64,000 nucleotides of DNA from Phoronis australis (GCA_002633005.1 NMRA01000320.1:291640-355639); one strand, 5' to 3'; counted from the first letter of the stretch, positions 13,601 to 23,170 are shown. The notes: generated by a model from the sequence alone, not told the origin. Program-made: numbers and translations.

Positions 13601-16600
13601 CAGGCCATTAGTTTAGAGCTCACAGAGTCACTAAGCTCACTATAATATTCGGAAATTAAGAGGGTAGTTCGACTGATATTTTCCAGAGAACAATCTTTTG
13701 AAGCATATAGGGATTTATAGCAGGTACCATAGAAGAATTTCATTCGCACAAGAAGTGATTACTAACTCCAAGTGATAATCAGCCAACGCAACCAGAACTA
13801 AAGCATATGTATCTGTGCCTACCTTGTAGTAATTCTTTAAATCCACTTTTTGAGGACAGAAGAGCCACAATCGTCTCTTTGGAGTCAAGGGCTTCAATTT
13901 CTATCATCTTTCTGTAGCCCATGAATGGTTTGGTCCTTTCACTTTCTTGGCAGCAGTCGATTCGGTGCATTCCAAGATTGTTATGGTGAGAAGCTGTTTG
14001 CGGGCTGCATCTTAAACTATCTTCTGGTTTTGATCTTGATTGTCGGCTGTGTGCCACACGATCATCAGGTTTATGACGCGGTAGACTCCATGGTACACGA
14101 TCTCCTAGAAGAAAAAAGAAATTCTTGGCGACCTATTGGTTGCAAGATATATAATATCATTATTTTCTGTTTCGGGTGCATTGATTTTTACTATTATTTT
14201 ACAGGTGTCAATCACAAAGTTTGTGTACTGGGAAATTCGGCTCGAAATTTGTATTTTTTTCCCTACAAGCAGCGTCATCTGTTGTTTAAATTTGAATTCT
14301 TTGCTCTGAATAATTTCAAATACCATTGAGATTTACCCGCCGTTTCACATTGGATCGAATGTCAAGTTCACCAATTTCGATAATGAGTTATTGATATTTA
14401 CACAAGGAACACGAACGCTTCCCATTGTCATGACTTACGCTGTCATGTCCCTAAGTTCATTATGCCAACTATCTTCTCTGTAGTTCTTGAGAAACTGGGA
14501 TTTTTAAACCTCTACGTACCACATTTGTCTATGCTCCCATTGTGAGTCATATATGTGTAGATCACGTGGCACTGTGTATGATGAATATGCATTAACCATG
14601 ATCGTATGATTGCCTACTTTTGTCAAAAATAATTATATTGATTAAAATAGGCCAATGTGTTGACATTTTTCAAAATTTTTTTAAAACTCGTAAAATCTTG
14701 TCTATTTTCACTTTCAGAGAATTCAGAATAGATCCAAAATGACAGAAGCAAGGATTCGCCAACATTAAAGGCGGTACAACAATATTCAGCAATAGGAGCC
14801 CAAACGGTGGCCTTGTCCAACGCTTTTAGGAATGCGTTACGGAAACGATACATCTCGGAGTGTTGGTGTGCATTACGAACTTTGCAAGAGCTGCACAAGA
14901 TATTTGTGAATTGTTTAAGTATCAGGAAACAATTTTGGAGCCCTCCAATTCCTACCTAGATACCCATCTAGTCGTTCTTTCAGACTCTTTAGGGGGTTTG
15001 CATGACAGCATCTGGGCGGAGATTAAAACGGGGTTCATAACGCCTCTTGGCGTTCATACGGCATTGGGAAGGGGGCCGTGAGGCGGAATTACGTAATCGG
15101 TACATTTTGGCGTTCATCGAGTATTTTATGGCACATGCGCTCCGTGCAAATTTTCTCTTATATTACTGGCAAGGTATTGAAGTGCACAGTACCATATAGG
15201 GGACCAAAAGGGAGTGTCAAACTGAAGAGGAATAAGGGAAACGGGTAAGAGGTTGAAGGAAAAGCAACAAAAATGCTACAATGAGACACCGCACTAGTTG
15301 TCCAAAAATTGCAGGTGTAGTCTACTTCTTTCCATAAAGAACATTCATGAGGTTTAGCACACACAAAATAACACTTGCTGAAATGTGCTCAAAACTGATA
15401 GCTTCCATCATCTCCAAAATAAAACAGCCCCAGAATTCTGCAGTAGTCAAATACACGCGGAAATCACCAACGCATTGCCGTCACATACTTCTGTGTCAAA
15501 ATTTCATGGAAATCCGTCAATCAGTTTTCTAGATTACCTGTAAAGCCCATTTTCTCCTACAATAGTGAAATTGGCCACTCGGGGGGTGCTGCAGATATCG
15601 AATTTCCGAAAAATCGATTTGAGTAACGTTTAACTTAAATCTGTCAATTGATTATCTAGATTATCTAGATTATCCTCCAGTAACGCCCTTCTCCTAAAAA
15701 TGCTGAAAAGTCTAATAACAGGCCACGGGGCACACTGAAAAGTGACATGTCCAGCCAAATTTAATCAAATACCGATTGTTGGATCGAGAGCAGACAAACT
15801 GACCAATAGGGTTGCTGCAGTAGTCAAACTCAAACGAGATTACAGTGTGCCTGGTAAAAAGTTGATAAACGTATCTTGACCAAGATTCCACATGTATTTC
15901 GTAGTAAAAACTTGTAACTTGCTTTACTCGAAACGACACTCATAGGCATATGCAAAATACATGTATGACATGTCAACGTTAACAGTCATATATGGACTTT
16001 GCTGCTGGACCGATATATGATGTAAATTTCAAGGACATACCTGTTGGAAGATTTTTGTCTCTGCTTGGTGGCCACCAATATCATCCCCCTCGATCACCAT
16101 CAATTTCCCCTCTCACTCCTACTGTATCCGCTATTTTTGCCCCTATCCGGTCGCCAGCGAATCACAAGTGCATTGCCCTCACACATTTCTCTTTCAAAGT
16201 TTCATCGAAATTCACCACCCGGAAACGCTATTTTCTCCCAATTACTGAAAATGACCACTAGGAGGTGCTGCATATATCGAGTTTCCAAAAAATTGACTTA
16301 TGCTGGAGGATCACCATCAAGTATCCCTGCTTTAAGTTTAATCGAAACCAGTCGATTGTTTCTTTAGAAATCCTTCAGAAACGCTCTTCCTCTAAAATAC
16401 TAAAAAGCCCCAATCCAGGCAACGGTACACACTGAAAAGTGGCATGCCCACTCAAATTTAATCAAAATTTGATTTTTGAACATAGAGCAAACTCCTGAAA
16501 AACCAGACAGACTGGGAAATGGGGGGTGCTGCAGTTGTCAAGTCCGTCAGAAAATTTACTGGACCTTGCACATTGTTGTCACACATCCGTGTGTTAAATT

Positions 16601-17072
16601 TCACTGAAATCCATCAACTGGTTCTCTAGCCATCACCCGGAAACATTCTTCCCCCAAAATAGTAAACCAACAATTCTATACCTAAACAGGGAAATTGACT
16701 TTTCCTTCGTAACTGAATTTTAAACTGAGTTTACAATTCTTACCCTGTGAAAAGTTGTGACATATGGAAACTTCTAGCGAGTGACTGCATGGTCATACCT
16801 GGAGTTTCTGTTTTCTTTTTCTTTCTCTCTCTCTCTCTCCCATCTTTATCATCATCACCTGACCTCTTCCATCCACAGCTATATGCGCTCTCATTGGATG
16901 AAAAGCTGACTGCACGCGTCTGCGAACCCGTCCCCCGACTTAGAGACGGGTTCCATTTGTACGAGGAAGGATTGAGCTTATGTGAATTCGACTTGTGAGG
17001 CGGCTGAGCGTGTTCCTGGTGGTAGACCTCGCTTTCATCCTGGCCAATGAAGTCCATCGGGTCTTCCATCAT
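2293..17072 (-). CDS. ZNFX1: ZNFX1-like gene 1 (NFX1-type zinc-finger SF1 RNA helicase), four-exon model
   Basis: Proposed coding exons are 17072-16799, 14104-13823, 10287-4828 and 2483-2293. All three introns are phase 1 with GT/AG ends, and the joined frame is open for 2068 codons. Order of parts: a polar, disordered-looking N-terminus; a helical ZNFX1 N-terminal region; an SF1 helicase core with Walker A GPPGTGKT at 8996-9019; an acidic repeat insert; about ten NFX1-type Cys/His fingers; a RING-like Cys cluster; and a C-terminal RZ finger in the last exon. Known of the family: ZNFX1 is an interferon-inducible double-stranded RNA sensor in mammals and a perinuclear-granule helicase for small-RNA inheritance in nematodes. 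The role here is inferred to be RNA surveillance or antiviral defence. The two 3' exons are secure, exon 2 is well supported, and exon 1 is tentative. Every intron carries repeats or transposon fragments. Confidence 0.85.
2660..3933 (-). mobile_element. Penelope-like element, 5'-truncated copy A (RT end plus GIY-YIG)
   Basis: Minus-strand fragments read through the RT catalytic motif HVDDIF (near 3920), IPFLDVLV, and TSVYHKPTDKG (about 3740), then YEFVCP and a GIY-YIG-type C-terminus (KITRQEIVENT). That order is typical of Penelope-like retroelement proteins. Several frame breaks mean it cannot be functional. It begins abruptly at the RT active site, where it meets an inverted second copy at about 3933. 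It sits inside the last intron of ZNFX1-like gene 1, in the same orientation. The 3' untranslated part contains a 9-bp hairpin, TTTATTCCG/CGGAATAAA, near 2725-2765. Confidence 0.85.
3934..4600 (+). mobile_element. Penelope-like element, 3' end copy B (inverted relative to copy A)
   Basis: Read on the plus strand, this stretch repeats the GIY-YIG region and 3' untranslated part of copy A: CCGCCCCGTTAC, TTTGTATGCCCTATGAAC, GGTCAAACGGTTTGCCGTC and so on. It has many substitutions, short indels and stop codons. The two copies therefore form an inverted repeat with ~620-bp arms (about 2690-3310 and 3933-4600) around the RT fragment of copy A. Such partial inverted copies are a known outcome of Penelope-like integration. 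Confidence 0.8.
4828..10287 (-). CDS. ZNFX1: Main exon of ZNFX1-like gene 1: helicase core and NFX1 fingers
   Basis: This single 5460-bp exon is bounded by acceptor CTTTCAG (10288-10290) and donor A|GTAAGT (4827-4822). Visible helicase motifs are Walker A GPPGTGKT (8996-9019), motif II as VEEAAE (about 7440), GDHKQLRP (about 7360), QHRMRP (about 7235), VDNFQGEEND (about 6900) and ALSRARKGM (about 6800). NFX1-type fingers (CGH-x-C/E patterns) run from about 6640 to 5770. They are followed by a CGHVF...CPRCK Cys cluster. The exon stops inside the RZ finger, after KGHWFKCPN, so reading it alone gives a false stop two codons later. The long acidic insert at 7880-8410 is described separately. Confidence 0.95.
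7880..8410 (-). repeat. Intragenic coding repeat: acidic insert in the ZNFX1-like gene 1 helicase
   Basis: Four in-frame degenerate copies of a unit with the core VQQEDLRCKLNRA are separated by acidic linkers (DVDENSND, IDDVDDNN). They lie between the Walker A half and the VEEAAE half of the helicase. Two of the linkers are long and share the AATMQDQLYIDD block. The repeats stay in frame, so they are presumably translated. The second paralogue has an unrelated insert at the same place. Confidence 0.85.
10575..10650. repeat. (CA)n microsatellite
   Basis: An almost pure CA dinucleotide run, with a few CG interruptions, about 75 bp long. Open frames read through it on both strands are artefacts of the repeat. 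Confidence 0.95.
10917..13740 (-). mobile_element. Degenerate L1/Tx1-type LINE (reverse transcriptase plus zinc knuckle end)
   Basis: On the minus strand, fragments in several frames give ordered LINE RT motifs: PGLDGFPADFF (about 13550), IGENTTAVYDLMHYVEEK (about 13220), FDPVSWQFLY...FFNFG (about 12590), GRSYRQGYPLSP (about 12430), GRITIIKSFILP (about 12000), and the C-terminal CTFCKKEPEILIHL Cys/His block (about 11060). Stops and frameshifts are frequent. A 544-bp insert (12605-13148) interrupts the RT just at the first catalytic Asp motif. The element lies in an intron of ZNFX1-like gene 1 in the sense direction. Confidence 0.85.
12598..13155. mobile_element. 544-bp insertion within the LINE, flanked by 7-bp direct repeats
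   Basis: The heptamer AGGCTTT occurs at 12598-12604 and at 13149-13155, exactly where the LINE reading is broken and where it resumes (minus-strand DFR|KAFDPVSW). This is the expected target-site duplication of an insertion from 12605 to 13148. Beyond GTT...AAC at the ends I see no terminal inverted repeat and no protein. It includes a CT run and a TAC-trinucleotide run. The class is unknown; it may be a non-autonomous element. Confidence 0.6.
13823..14104 (-). CDS. Second exon of ZNFX1-like gene 1
   Basis: The acceptor has a strong polypyrimidine tract (TTTCTTTTTTCTTCTAG) and the donor is CAAG|GTAGGC. Both are phase 1, giving 93 whole codons. The first part is polar (Ser/Arg/His-rich). The last ~35 codons form a predicted amphipathic helix pair ending in GFKELLQ. 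They align with the 63747-63614 exon of the second ZNFX1-like gene (Y-x-K-M/L-x-x-x-x-x-D-S/E-x-x-x-x-x-L-S-S) and with the LLQKD...GLKELL region that precedes the armadillo-like part of vertebrate ZNFX1. The donor falls at the same place and phase in both paralogues. Confidence 0.7.
15440..16700. repeat. Degenerate tandem repeat in intron 1 of ZNFX1-like gene 1
   Basis: A loose motif recurs about every 80-350 bp: AATTTCAT-x-GAAATCC-x-TCAA, then TCTAG, CC-x-GAAACGC, TTCTCC-x-AAA, GGGGGGTGCTGCAG. Clear instances lie near 15500, 15640, 16200, 16340 and 16600. Divergence is high. Weaker relatives (CAGATCCATC, TAAAGATCCATTG) continue near 17630-17890. Confidence 0.6.
16799..17072 (-). CDS. Candidate first coding exon of ZNFX1-like gene 1
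   Basis: The frame opens with a double ATG, starts acidic (EDPMDF) and ends in a highly basic Arg/Lys run (RERERKKKK). It closes with the donor CAG|GTATGA in phase 1, which matches the phase-1 acceptor at 14104. A possible acceptor TTTAG lies 32 bases upstream of the ATG (17105-17107), so a further upstream exon is possible. Low-complexity charged N-termini are usual in ZNFX1 proteins, but the sequence itself gives no homology. The assignment therefore rests on phase, strand and splice-site quality. Part of the open frame overlaps a CT-rich microsatellite. Confidence 0.45.
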
Positions 17073-17106
17073 GCTAACCCGTTGAAGCCCTGCCGGAACT
17101 GTATCT

Positions 17107-18412
17107 AAAGCAACAAGGCAAACACAAACATCAACTCATGAAGCCTCATGTGGCAGCCATCCAATATGATCACAGTTTTGTACCAGGTGTAAAGTTGACG
17201 AAAGTATGTTGACTAAGATTCTACACATATTTCACTTCGTAGTAAAAACTCGTGACTTTCTTTAAATCCTCCCCCACCCAGTGCTCTATGGACTACATCA
17301 GAAGTTTGGCTTCTTGAAATCTCTCCTATCGCAGATGCTGTTTTCAAATTCAAAACTGAGTGATAAATACTGGGAGTCAGATAAAGTGAATAACAGGGCG
17401 AGGTAAGATTTCAACCCCTCCACTACATAAGTCAATAATAGCTTCATAATCATAGTCAATGGTGACTGTGCATATGTGCTCACGATAAACGATGCAAAAC
17501 ATTCCTTCCACTGTTAAGACAAAAGCAACTTGGAGCGTTGAGATGCCCCCATCGAGTCTATCGCAAACGCTAAATATTTAACGGCCGGGTGCTCACTATT
17601 TTAATAATAATACTGCCACGGGAGTCAGATCCATCCAGGAATCAATATCAGTTGCGCCCGATACATTAGGACCACCTAGGTCAAATTTTGTGAGGATCTA
17701 TCGAAAAATTACGTGGACATTAAGAAGCCAGATCAAGTACGCCAAATTCGACAAAGATCCACTGAAGAGGACGGAAGGAATATTGAACTGAATTTCCACA
17801 AGGGAGCACCACAGAAGTCAGATCTATCCAAAATCATAATTTGCTCAATAGGAAGACATATGCAAAATATCATAAAGATCCATTGTCGAACGAAACAAAA
17901 AAGTATTGCTTGTTATATCACATACAAACAAATATTTGTGAAGGAATGTAAGACTGTTTGAGTCATACAAACACAAGCACAAACACGCACGCACAGTCAC
18001 ACATACGCACATGACACGCAAGTTCGAGACTGGACAACAAATTAAACACTTACGTAGTTAATATCCAAGGAAAAAAAGGAGCCAAAGAGGGCCACTTTCA
18101 ACAAACTTTACAGTCTCCAAAATAAAGATGTTTTTCTATTTAAAAGTGCGGTATCTGGCAACGTGGTATGAGGCAAGCACAAAAAACGAAGTTGTTGTCG
18201 AATTTTTCGAAAGTCAACACTAGCCATGCTTGCCTGAAAAGGAACACAAATGCCAAAAACACAAAAAACACCGGAGCAGGCGCAAAGAACACAATTTAAG
18301 TTACTACTAACGGATGTCACAGTAGATCTGTCGGAATCGTCTCGGCTATTTTCTCCTCAACGTCTTCCAGCTATCTAGAAGATTCTTTGAGCAGAAATGG
18401 GATAAGCAGCGT
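17107..18412. other. Upstream flank of ZNFX1-like gene 1, with duplicated segment
   Basis: Positions 17107-17480 are a diverged copy of 26087-26640. The rest (17500-18400) shows weak satellite-like motifs and no coding exon I can support. A promoter for ZNFX1-like gene 1 would be expected here if 17072 is its true start, but I see no distinct core-promoter element. Confidence 0.4.
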
Positions 18413-19015
18413 TAATATGACGCATAAACTGCAAAACCACAACACACCAACTTCCGAAACTGACAACTTTTATTAGAATCTCCTGGCATATTTACACTGA
18501 CCTCTTGTCTATTTACATTGTCTCGACGTTTCAGTCTGTCTGCATGCATTCTCCGACCATCGTCAGGTGTTCATGCGTTCTTAGAAGAACGAGCACAGAT
18601 ATGTGGTACACATGGTGTGATTTTTTGATTATATATTGTCTGAGGAAGGATTTGAACCCGCGACTTCTGAAATTACAGATATTTGAGTCCAGCACCTTAA
18701 CCACTACACCACGGAGTCATCCATTTACTTTGAGGGAATTTAATTATACTTAAACCTTCGTAAGTAGAGTGCGCCAGGTGTCACTTGGTTGTTTGCTTGC
18801 CTGACTGAATACATTGCCTTTTACTTTCTTGAACATGGCTTACTTGATCTTTCTCTTGATCCAACCTGTTTCACTATCAAGTATTTGGATGTTATTCCAC
18901 TGGATATTGTGTTGTTTCGACCACATGTGTTCTGCTACTCCTGATGACGTATTACCCCCTCTACAACACCTCTTTAAGTTCAGCAATTCTCATCTTGTAG
19001 ATAGGCTTTCAGACA
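18413..19015 (-). mobile_element. Second Penelope-like element: GIY-YIG end and 3' region with tRNA-like and hammerhead-like motifs
   Basis: On the minus strand, codons from about 19013 to 18780 read ...LSTR, NTSSGVAEHMWSKQHNIQW, LDSETGWIKRKIK and WRTLLT. This is the C-terminal GIY-YIG endonuclease of a Penelope-like protein (AEH-x-W, LD-x-E-x-x-W-x-K-R-x-I-K-E-A). The 3' region follows, with a tRNA-like stretch (18718-18638), a CTGACGA...GAAACGTC motif (18566-18525) and an end TTTATGCGTCATATTA at 18413. The last ~50 bp recur at 21939-21990. The copy is 5'-truncated and joins a Ty3/Gypsy RT fragment at about 19015. Confidence 0.75.
18638..18718 (-). repeat. tRNA-like sequence with intact A and B boxes
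   Basis: Box A TGGTGTAGTGG and box B GGTTCAAATCC (18648-18658) are consensus-like. The anticodon region reads CTCAAAT, as in a Leu(CAA) tRNA. The acceptor ends do not pair (GACTCCG against CTCAGAC) and the anticodon stem is poor. It is therefore a tRNA-derived (SINE-type) head or tRNA pseudogene rather than a working tRNA gene. Confidence 0.6.
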
Positions 19016-20950
19016 TAGAAGTGGACACCTTTGAAAGGTGTGACAGTGCCACAGTATTTAATGGAATTTCTGGGGAATGGAATCTGGCTTTTGTAAGGTC
19101 GCTTGCGATGAGGAACTTTCACTAAGCAATTTATCTGAGCGGTTGAATCGACGTCAGGCATCAGCGAGGGTTGCGGTTTAGAGTAGCAGCCGACGTTGAC
19201 AAATGCAGTGACCAGTCGGAATCCTCCTACGTGGCAGGAAAAAATTACGTAATCGACAGCAACGCCAATATCTTCAGGTTTTTTGAAGACACCATGGGAT
19301 TCCAGTTCATCAAATTGGAGTCGACCAGTTGATGTCTATAGAAAACTGGGGGGAGGGTTGTGTGGGCCCTATGTTGATTTTGACCTCAAATGGAACGGCG
19401 GGGCGATTGTAGCCCTTGAAGGACGATTTGAAGTCGTCATTGTAATGCTGTAGCAGTTGTCGAACTTGGGAGCAGACGATCTCCAGGTGGATGTTGGCTG
19501 GGTCCAGTCGGACATCATGCGAGTGCAGAGATGGCGCTATAGATGGTCTGAAGTCGAGACCGATTGCATCGGAACGGAGTCTTCATTGCACGGATCGGGA
19601 GGCACAATAGACCGAACTCTGCATACCGGTATGTGTTTTTTCAGGCGAAGGCTTATTCGTTCACTAGTCAGGTTCGGTATGCGCACGCGGCCGGGAATGC
19701 TGCGAAGAAGGCGGGGATGGAGACACTGGCACGTTATCATGAGTAGGACAGTGTGGCTCGATCGCACAGATGTCGTCATGTGGGAGTTCATCAGGCAAAG
19801 TAACGTCGACGAACTCTCCACTCCAGATTGTTGTGGTTTGAGGAGGAGCCCGTAGGACGTGGACTGGGCCCTACAGTGTGTCTCTCGATGAAGGGATTCA
19901 AAGAACTGTAGGTGTATGGGGAGTGTGACTATTTCATGCTTGGCTGGAAGAATTGAGATGTCATTTCGTTCCATGAAAGGAATACCGGCCAGTAAGGCAG
20001 TATCAAAGCTTTCGACGACGACACCTTCAAAGATCCGTGTGTGTCTTTCACTGGTCAGTTCAAATCGGGTTTCAACAAGGACTGTCAGGGGCGACAGACC
20101 ATCGGCTTGATGTGCAGATTGGGAAGTTTTTTAAATGCAGACACCGAGGAATTGAGCAAGGAATGCACGAATCGTGTTTCCGTAGCGCCGCTATCAATCT
20201 TAATACAAACAGGATGGTAACTGTAAAATAAGTCAAGGTAGTGGTATTGGCCAATCTGGACACGCTGAATAGGGCTGGATACAGTTGCATCCTCTGAAAC
20301 CTGGCTGTCGTCTGATTCGCCACCAGACGTGATTCCATAACTTTTCGGGCTTTAGCCATGTAGGTCTTATCCTCTGGTGGAAAACACTGGCTTTTGCTTT
20401 GGCAATGGGACCATGGTCGACCAGCTTGCTTGCATAAAAGACAACACATGGTGCTTCTTAAGGCCGCCTGGTGAAAGTTGGCTTCGGGTTGGGCTGGGTA
20501 ATAGGGAGGAATTTATTAGTGAACTTGGTGGCGCAATTCTCTACGGCGGTTCACAGAGCATGCATATTTTCCGATAAGTTGAGTTCTTGCAACAGAAACT
20601 CTAGTGCCTTGGATTTTTCTGGTCGAATAGATGCTAACTTCAGTCCCATACTTTTGCTTGACCAGTCGTTGTAGTGCATGATGGATTGTGTTTAACCACG
20701 TGAGTACGATAAAATTTTCTAGGGTGAGTGTTAGTTGTTCGGCGTTGGCGGCGTGTACGACATGGTAAGAGATCCCAAGCAGGCTGTCATCAACGAATTC
20801 CATCAAGCGTTGGTAAAGATCTTCGTAGCTTTCACCAGGCTCGAGGTGGATCGATGTAAAATTGTTGTTGTTGTTGGCACCACTGGTTTGGAATCCGAAA
20901 TGTATTGGCATGGCTTAATTGTCAGATTCGTGAAATTGATGTGCTATTGA
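19015..20950 (-). mobile_element. Decayed Ty3/Gypsy retrotransposon: gag, protease and start of RT
   Basis: Read on the minus strand: a gag segment (ENFIVLTWL...LVKQKYGTE, about 20690), a zinc-knuckle-like CCLLCKQAGRP (about 20450), a retropepsin active site KIDSGAT (about 20190), LLAGIPFMERNDISI (about 19960), a linker WSGEFVDVTLPDEL (about 19810), and the N-terminal RT region [43 protein letters not shown] (about 19300-19030). These need several frame changes, so it is a pseudo-element. It stops at about 19015 against a Penelope-like copy. No RNase H, integrase or LTR was found. Confidence 0.75.
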
Positions 20951-20999
20951 CTATGCGGGCTGTGATAGGGCAGAAATTTGCAATTTTCTCAAGCATCAG

Positions 21000-22818
21000 T
21001 TAAAGCATATTCACTTTCTGTTGTGCCGTTTCGTCGTTCTTTATCTGGGACACTGGACGGATCGTCGGAAAAACCGCCGAGGGGGGGAAGAGCGCGCCTT
21101 TTTCCCTTTCGAAACCATCAATTAAACGGGGGCGAACAGGGAGTCGAAGGTATATAAAAAGTTCTGTTTCCAACTTTCATAAGTAGTGATAATCTCGTTT
21201 CGCGTGAAGCATCATTGCTTAGGTGCACGTACGGTGTTTGCCATATTGTCAACGAGTTGGATGTAGGCCAATGTCTGGGTCGCCGTATGACATATCTTAG
21301 GCGGCACGCAATAGTTTTTTCGAGTCGCAGTCGAATTAACAACCCCTATTTAATAAGAAATTAGTGCCTGCGGGATTGGCTGGACATTTTGAGATTTAGC
21401 ATAGTGTGGTGGTTATAAATGGCATTTGTTCATTTTTTGAACCTGTTTTGAAAAAAAATCTAGGATGTTGCCCCCTTGACCTATTTTTCTGGCAACAGTG
21501 GCTACCTCTTCATGTAGGCAAGGCCAGTTTTGACTTGTAATTCAGGTGTTGAAAATTGCCAATTTTGTGTATTTTTGCTATTTTTCTGGCATCGCCGGAT
21601 ACCTGTAGGTATAAAAGCAAAAAGAAGGCACTTCGAATGCAAGGTTTGCATGGACCGTACCTGCATATATGTTTCATATTTTGTGGTTTTGTTGAAGAAA
21701 AGAAAGAAACTACTTTCCCTCAGTTCACCTTCCCTAGGCAGGCCAAAATGAGGAAAAACTGTTGAGTGCCACCTTAGTATATGTGTCAACTAGTTAGGCG
21801 AATGTCTGGGATGGAAATCTGTGCACTAATCAATGAAAGTTAATTCACAGTGTGACTTAAGATCAAGTCTATGCGAGATCATGGCTTCCAGGAGCTAAAC
21901 ACTAGTAGGTGTGGTTAGGAAAAGCTCTGCCACCACGCTAATATGACGCATAAACTGCAAAATCACAACATACAAATTTCCGAGACTGAGTTTGTATATT
22001 TCAAAACTGGAAGAGAGTATTTCCCTCCGTAACGCACAATCCATTAACTAGACAAACTCACTGGCGCAGGCTGACGGCTAAGAGAACACGAAAATGGCCT
22101 CAAGTGAGGACGCGGAATAGCTTAAATCTGTCTGAAACCTGTTGTCTTCAACGTAGAAACTTATTTGCCAAGCTCATCAAGTTCTTGGTAGAGATTGAAT
22201 GATGCAGGGGAAACCTAAATTCCCAATAGGAGACACCACAGTTGTCGGACTGTTCCAAATTCAACTACAGCTGTGCACCCCACAACAGGAACATATACAA
22301 CAAATTTCATAAAGTCCAGGAATGAACTTGATAGATATTAGCTAGAGAAAAAACAAAACCGCTACTACGGCACGTCACATCATTTGGACTAAGAAATGAA
22401 AGTCAGCTGCGCCCTCCTCAATAAGAGAGCATTTCCTATATTTCTTTATGGTCTTTCAAGCAGTTTTGCGGATGGAGATTCATTGTCACATCGACCTGTG
22501 AGCTAATAAGTTTCGATGTGAGGATAGACTGAAGACTAGCTCGAATGTGCACAGGTCCCCTCAAACAAAACGTCCGACGTAATGTCTGTTCTGATGTTCC
22601 AACCATGCTGCAAAGCCTTGTACCTTGTGATATTGCGTTTCACTGAGTAAGGTTCACTGTCGATTTGTGTTATGTAGGACAAAAAATGGCTAAATTTGGC
22701 AAATTTCGGAACACCATGTTAGGAATTCTTCTTAAAAATTTTCATTTTTGCATAAGGGAGTATCAAGATAGGATTCGTACAAAATGAAAAGAAAATGATA
22801 ATTTAGAAAATTGTAACA
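21000..22818. other. No gene recognised; contains one dispersed repeat tail
   Basis: The part up to about 21400 may be the 5' flank of the Ty3/Gypsy fragment. Positions 21939-21990 match the 3' terminal ~50 bp of the Penelope-like element at 18413-18465. A few short open frames (for example near 21530-21790) have no recognisable motif. Confidence 0.4.
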
Positions 22819-22867
22819 ATGTTTATGAGATTTTTTCTTAAACATTTATATCAACAAAATTTGGTTG

Positions 22868-23170
22868 TGTTATTACTCTGCGCGTGTAAGCGCAGAGTAC
22901 TGTTGTTCCTGGGTTTTCTTCAATTTTATTACTCTACGCGTGTAAGCGCAGAGTACTGTTGTTCCTTGGGTTTTCTTCAATTTTATTACTCTGCGCGTGT
23001 AAGCGCAGAGTACTGTTGTTCCTGGGTTTTCTTCAATTTTATTCTTATTACTCTGCGCGTGTAAGCGCAGAGTACTGTTTTTCCTGGGTTTCCTTCAATT
23101 TTATTCTTATTACTCTACGCGTGTAAGCGCAGAGTACTGTTGTTCCTGGGTTTTCTTCAATTTTATTATT
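22868..23170. repeat. Five-copy tandem array of a perfect-stem hairpin
   Basis: The block TACTCTGCGC-GTGTAA-GCGCAGAGTA recurs at about 22873, 22929, 22986, 23048 and 23110, with spacing of 56, 57, 62 and 62 bp. Copies 1, 3 and 4 keep the full 10-bp stem; copies 2 and 5 have one G-to-A change in the left arm. The spacer is CTGTTGTTCCTGGG then TTTTCTTCAATTTTA. An ATTCTT microsatellite ends the array. There is no coding content. Confidence 0.9.

Larger units (their letters stand above)
10288..13822. other. Intron between exons 2 and 3 of ZNFX1-like gene 1
   Basis: The intron holds, from the gene's 5' side, a degenerate LINE in the same orientation (13740-10917) with an internal insert, and a CA/TG microsatellite (10575-10650). 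No other exon is apparent. Confidence 0.6.

Noticed and set aside
18525-18566. Confident call of an active hammerhead ribozyme
   Set aside because: The core and a short stem II are visible, but stem I pairing is poor and stem III would need dimer formation; reported only as a hammerhead-like motif.
18638-18718. Functional tRNA-Leu gene
   Set aside because: A and B boxes are good, but the acceptor stem does not pair and the anticodon stem is weak.
22868-23170. CRISPR-like array (repeats with regular spacing)
   Set aside because: The spacers are near-identical to each other and the genome is animal; this is a tandem hairpin repeat.
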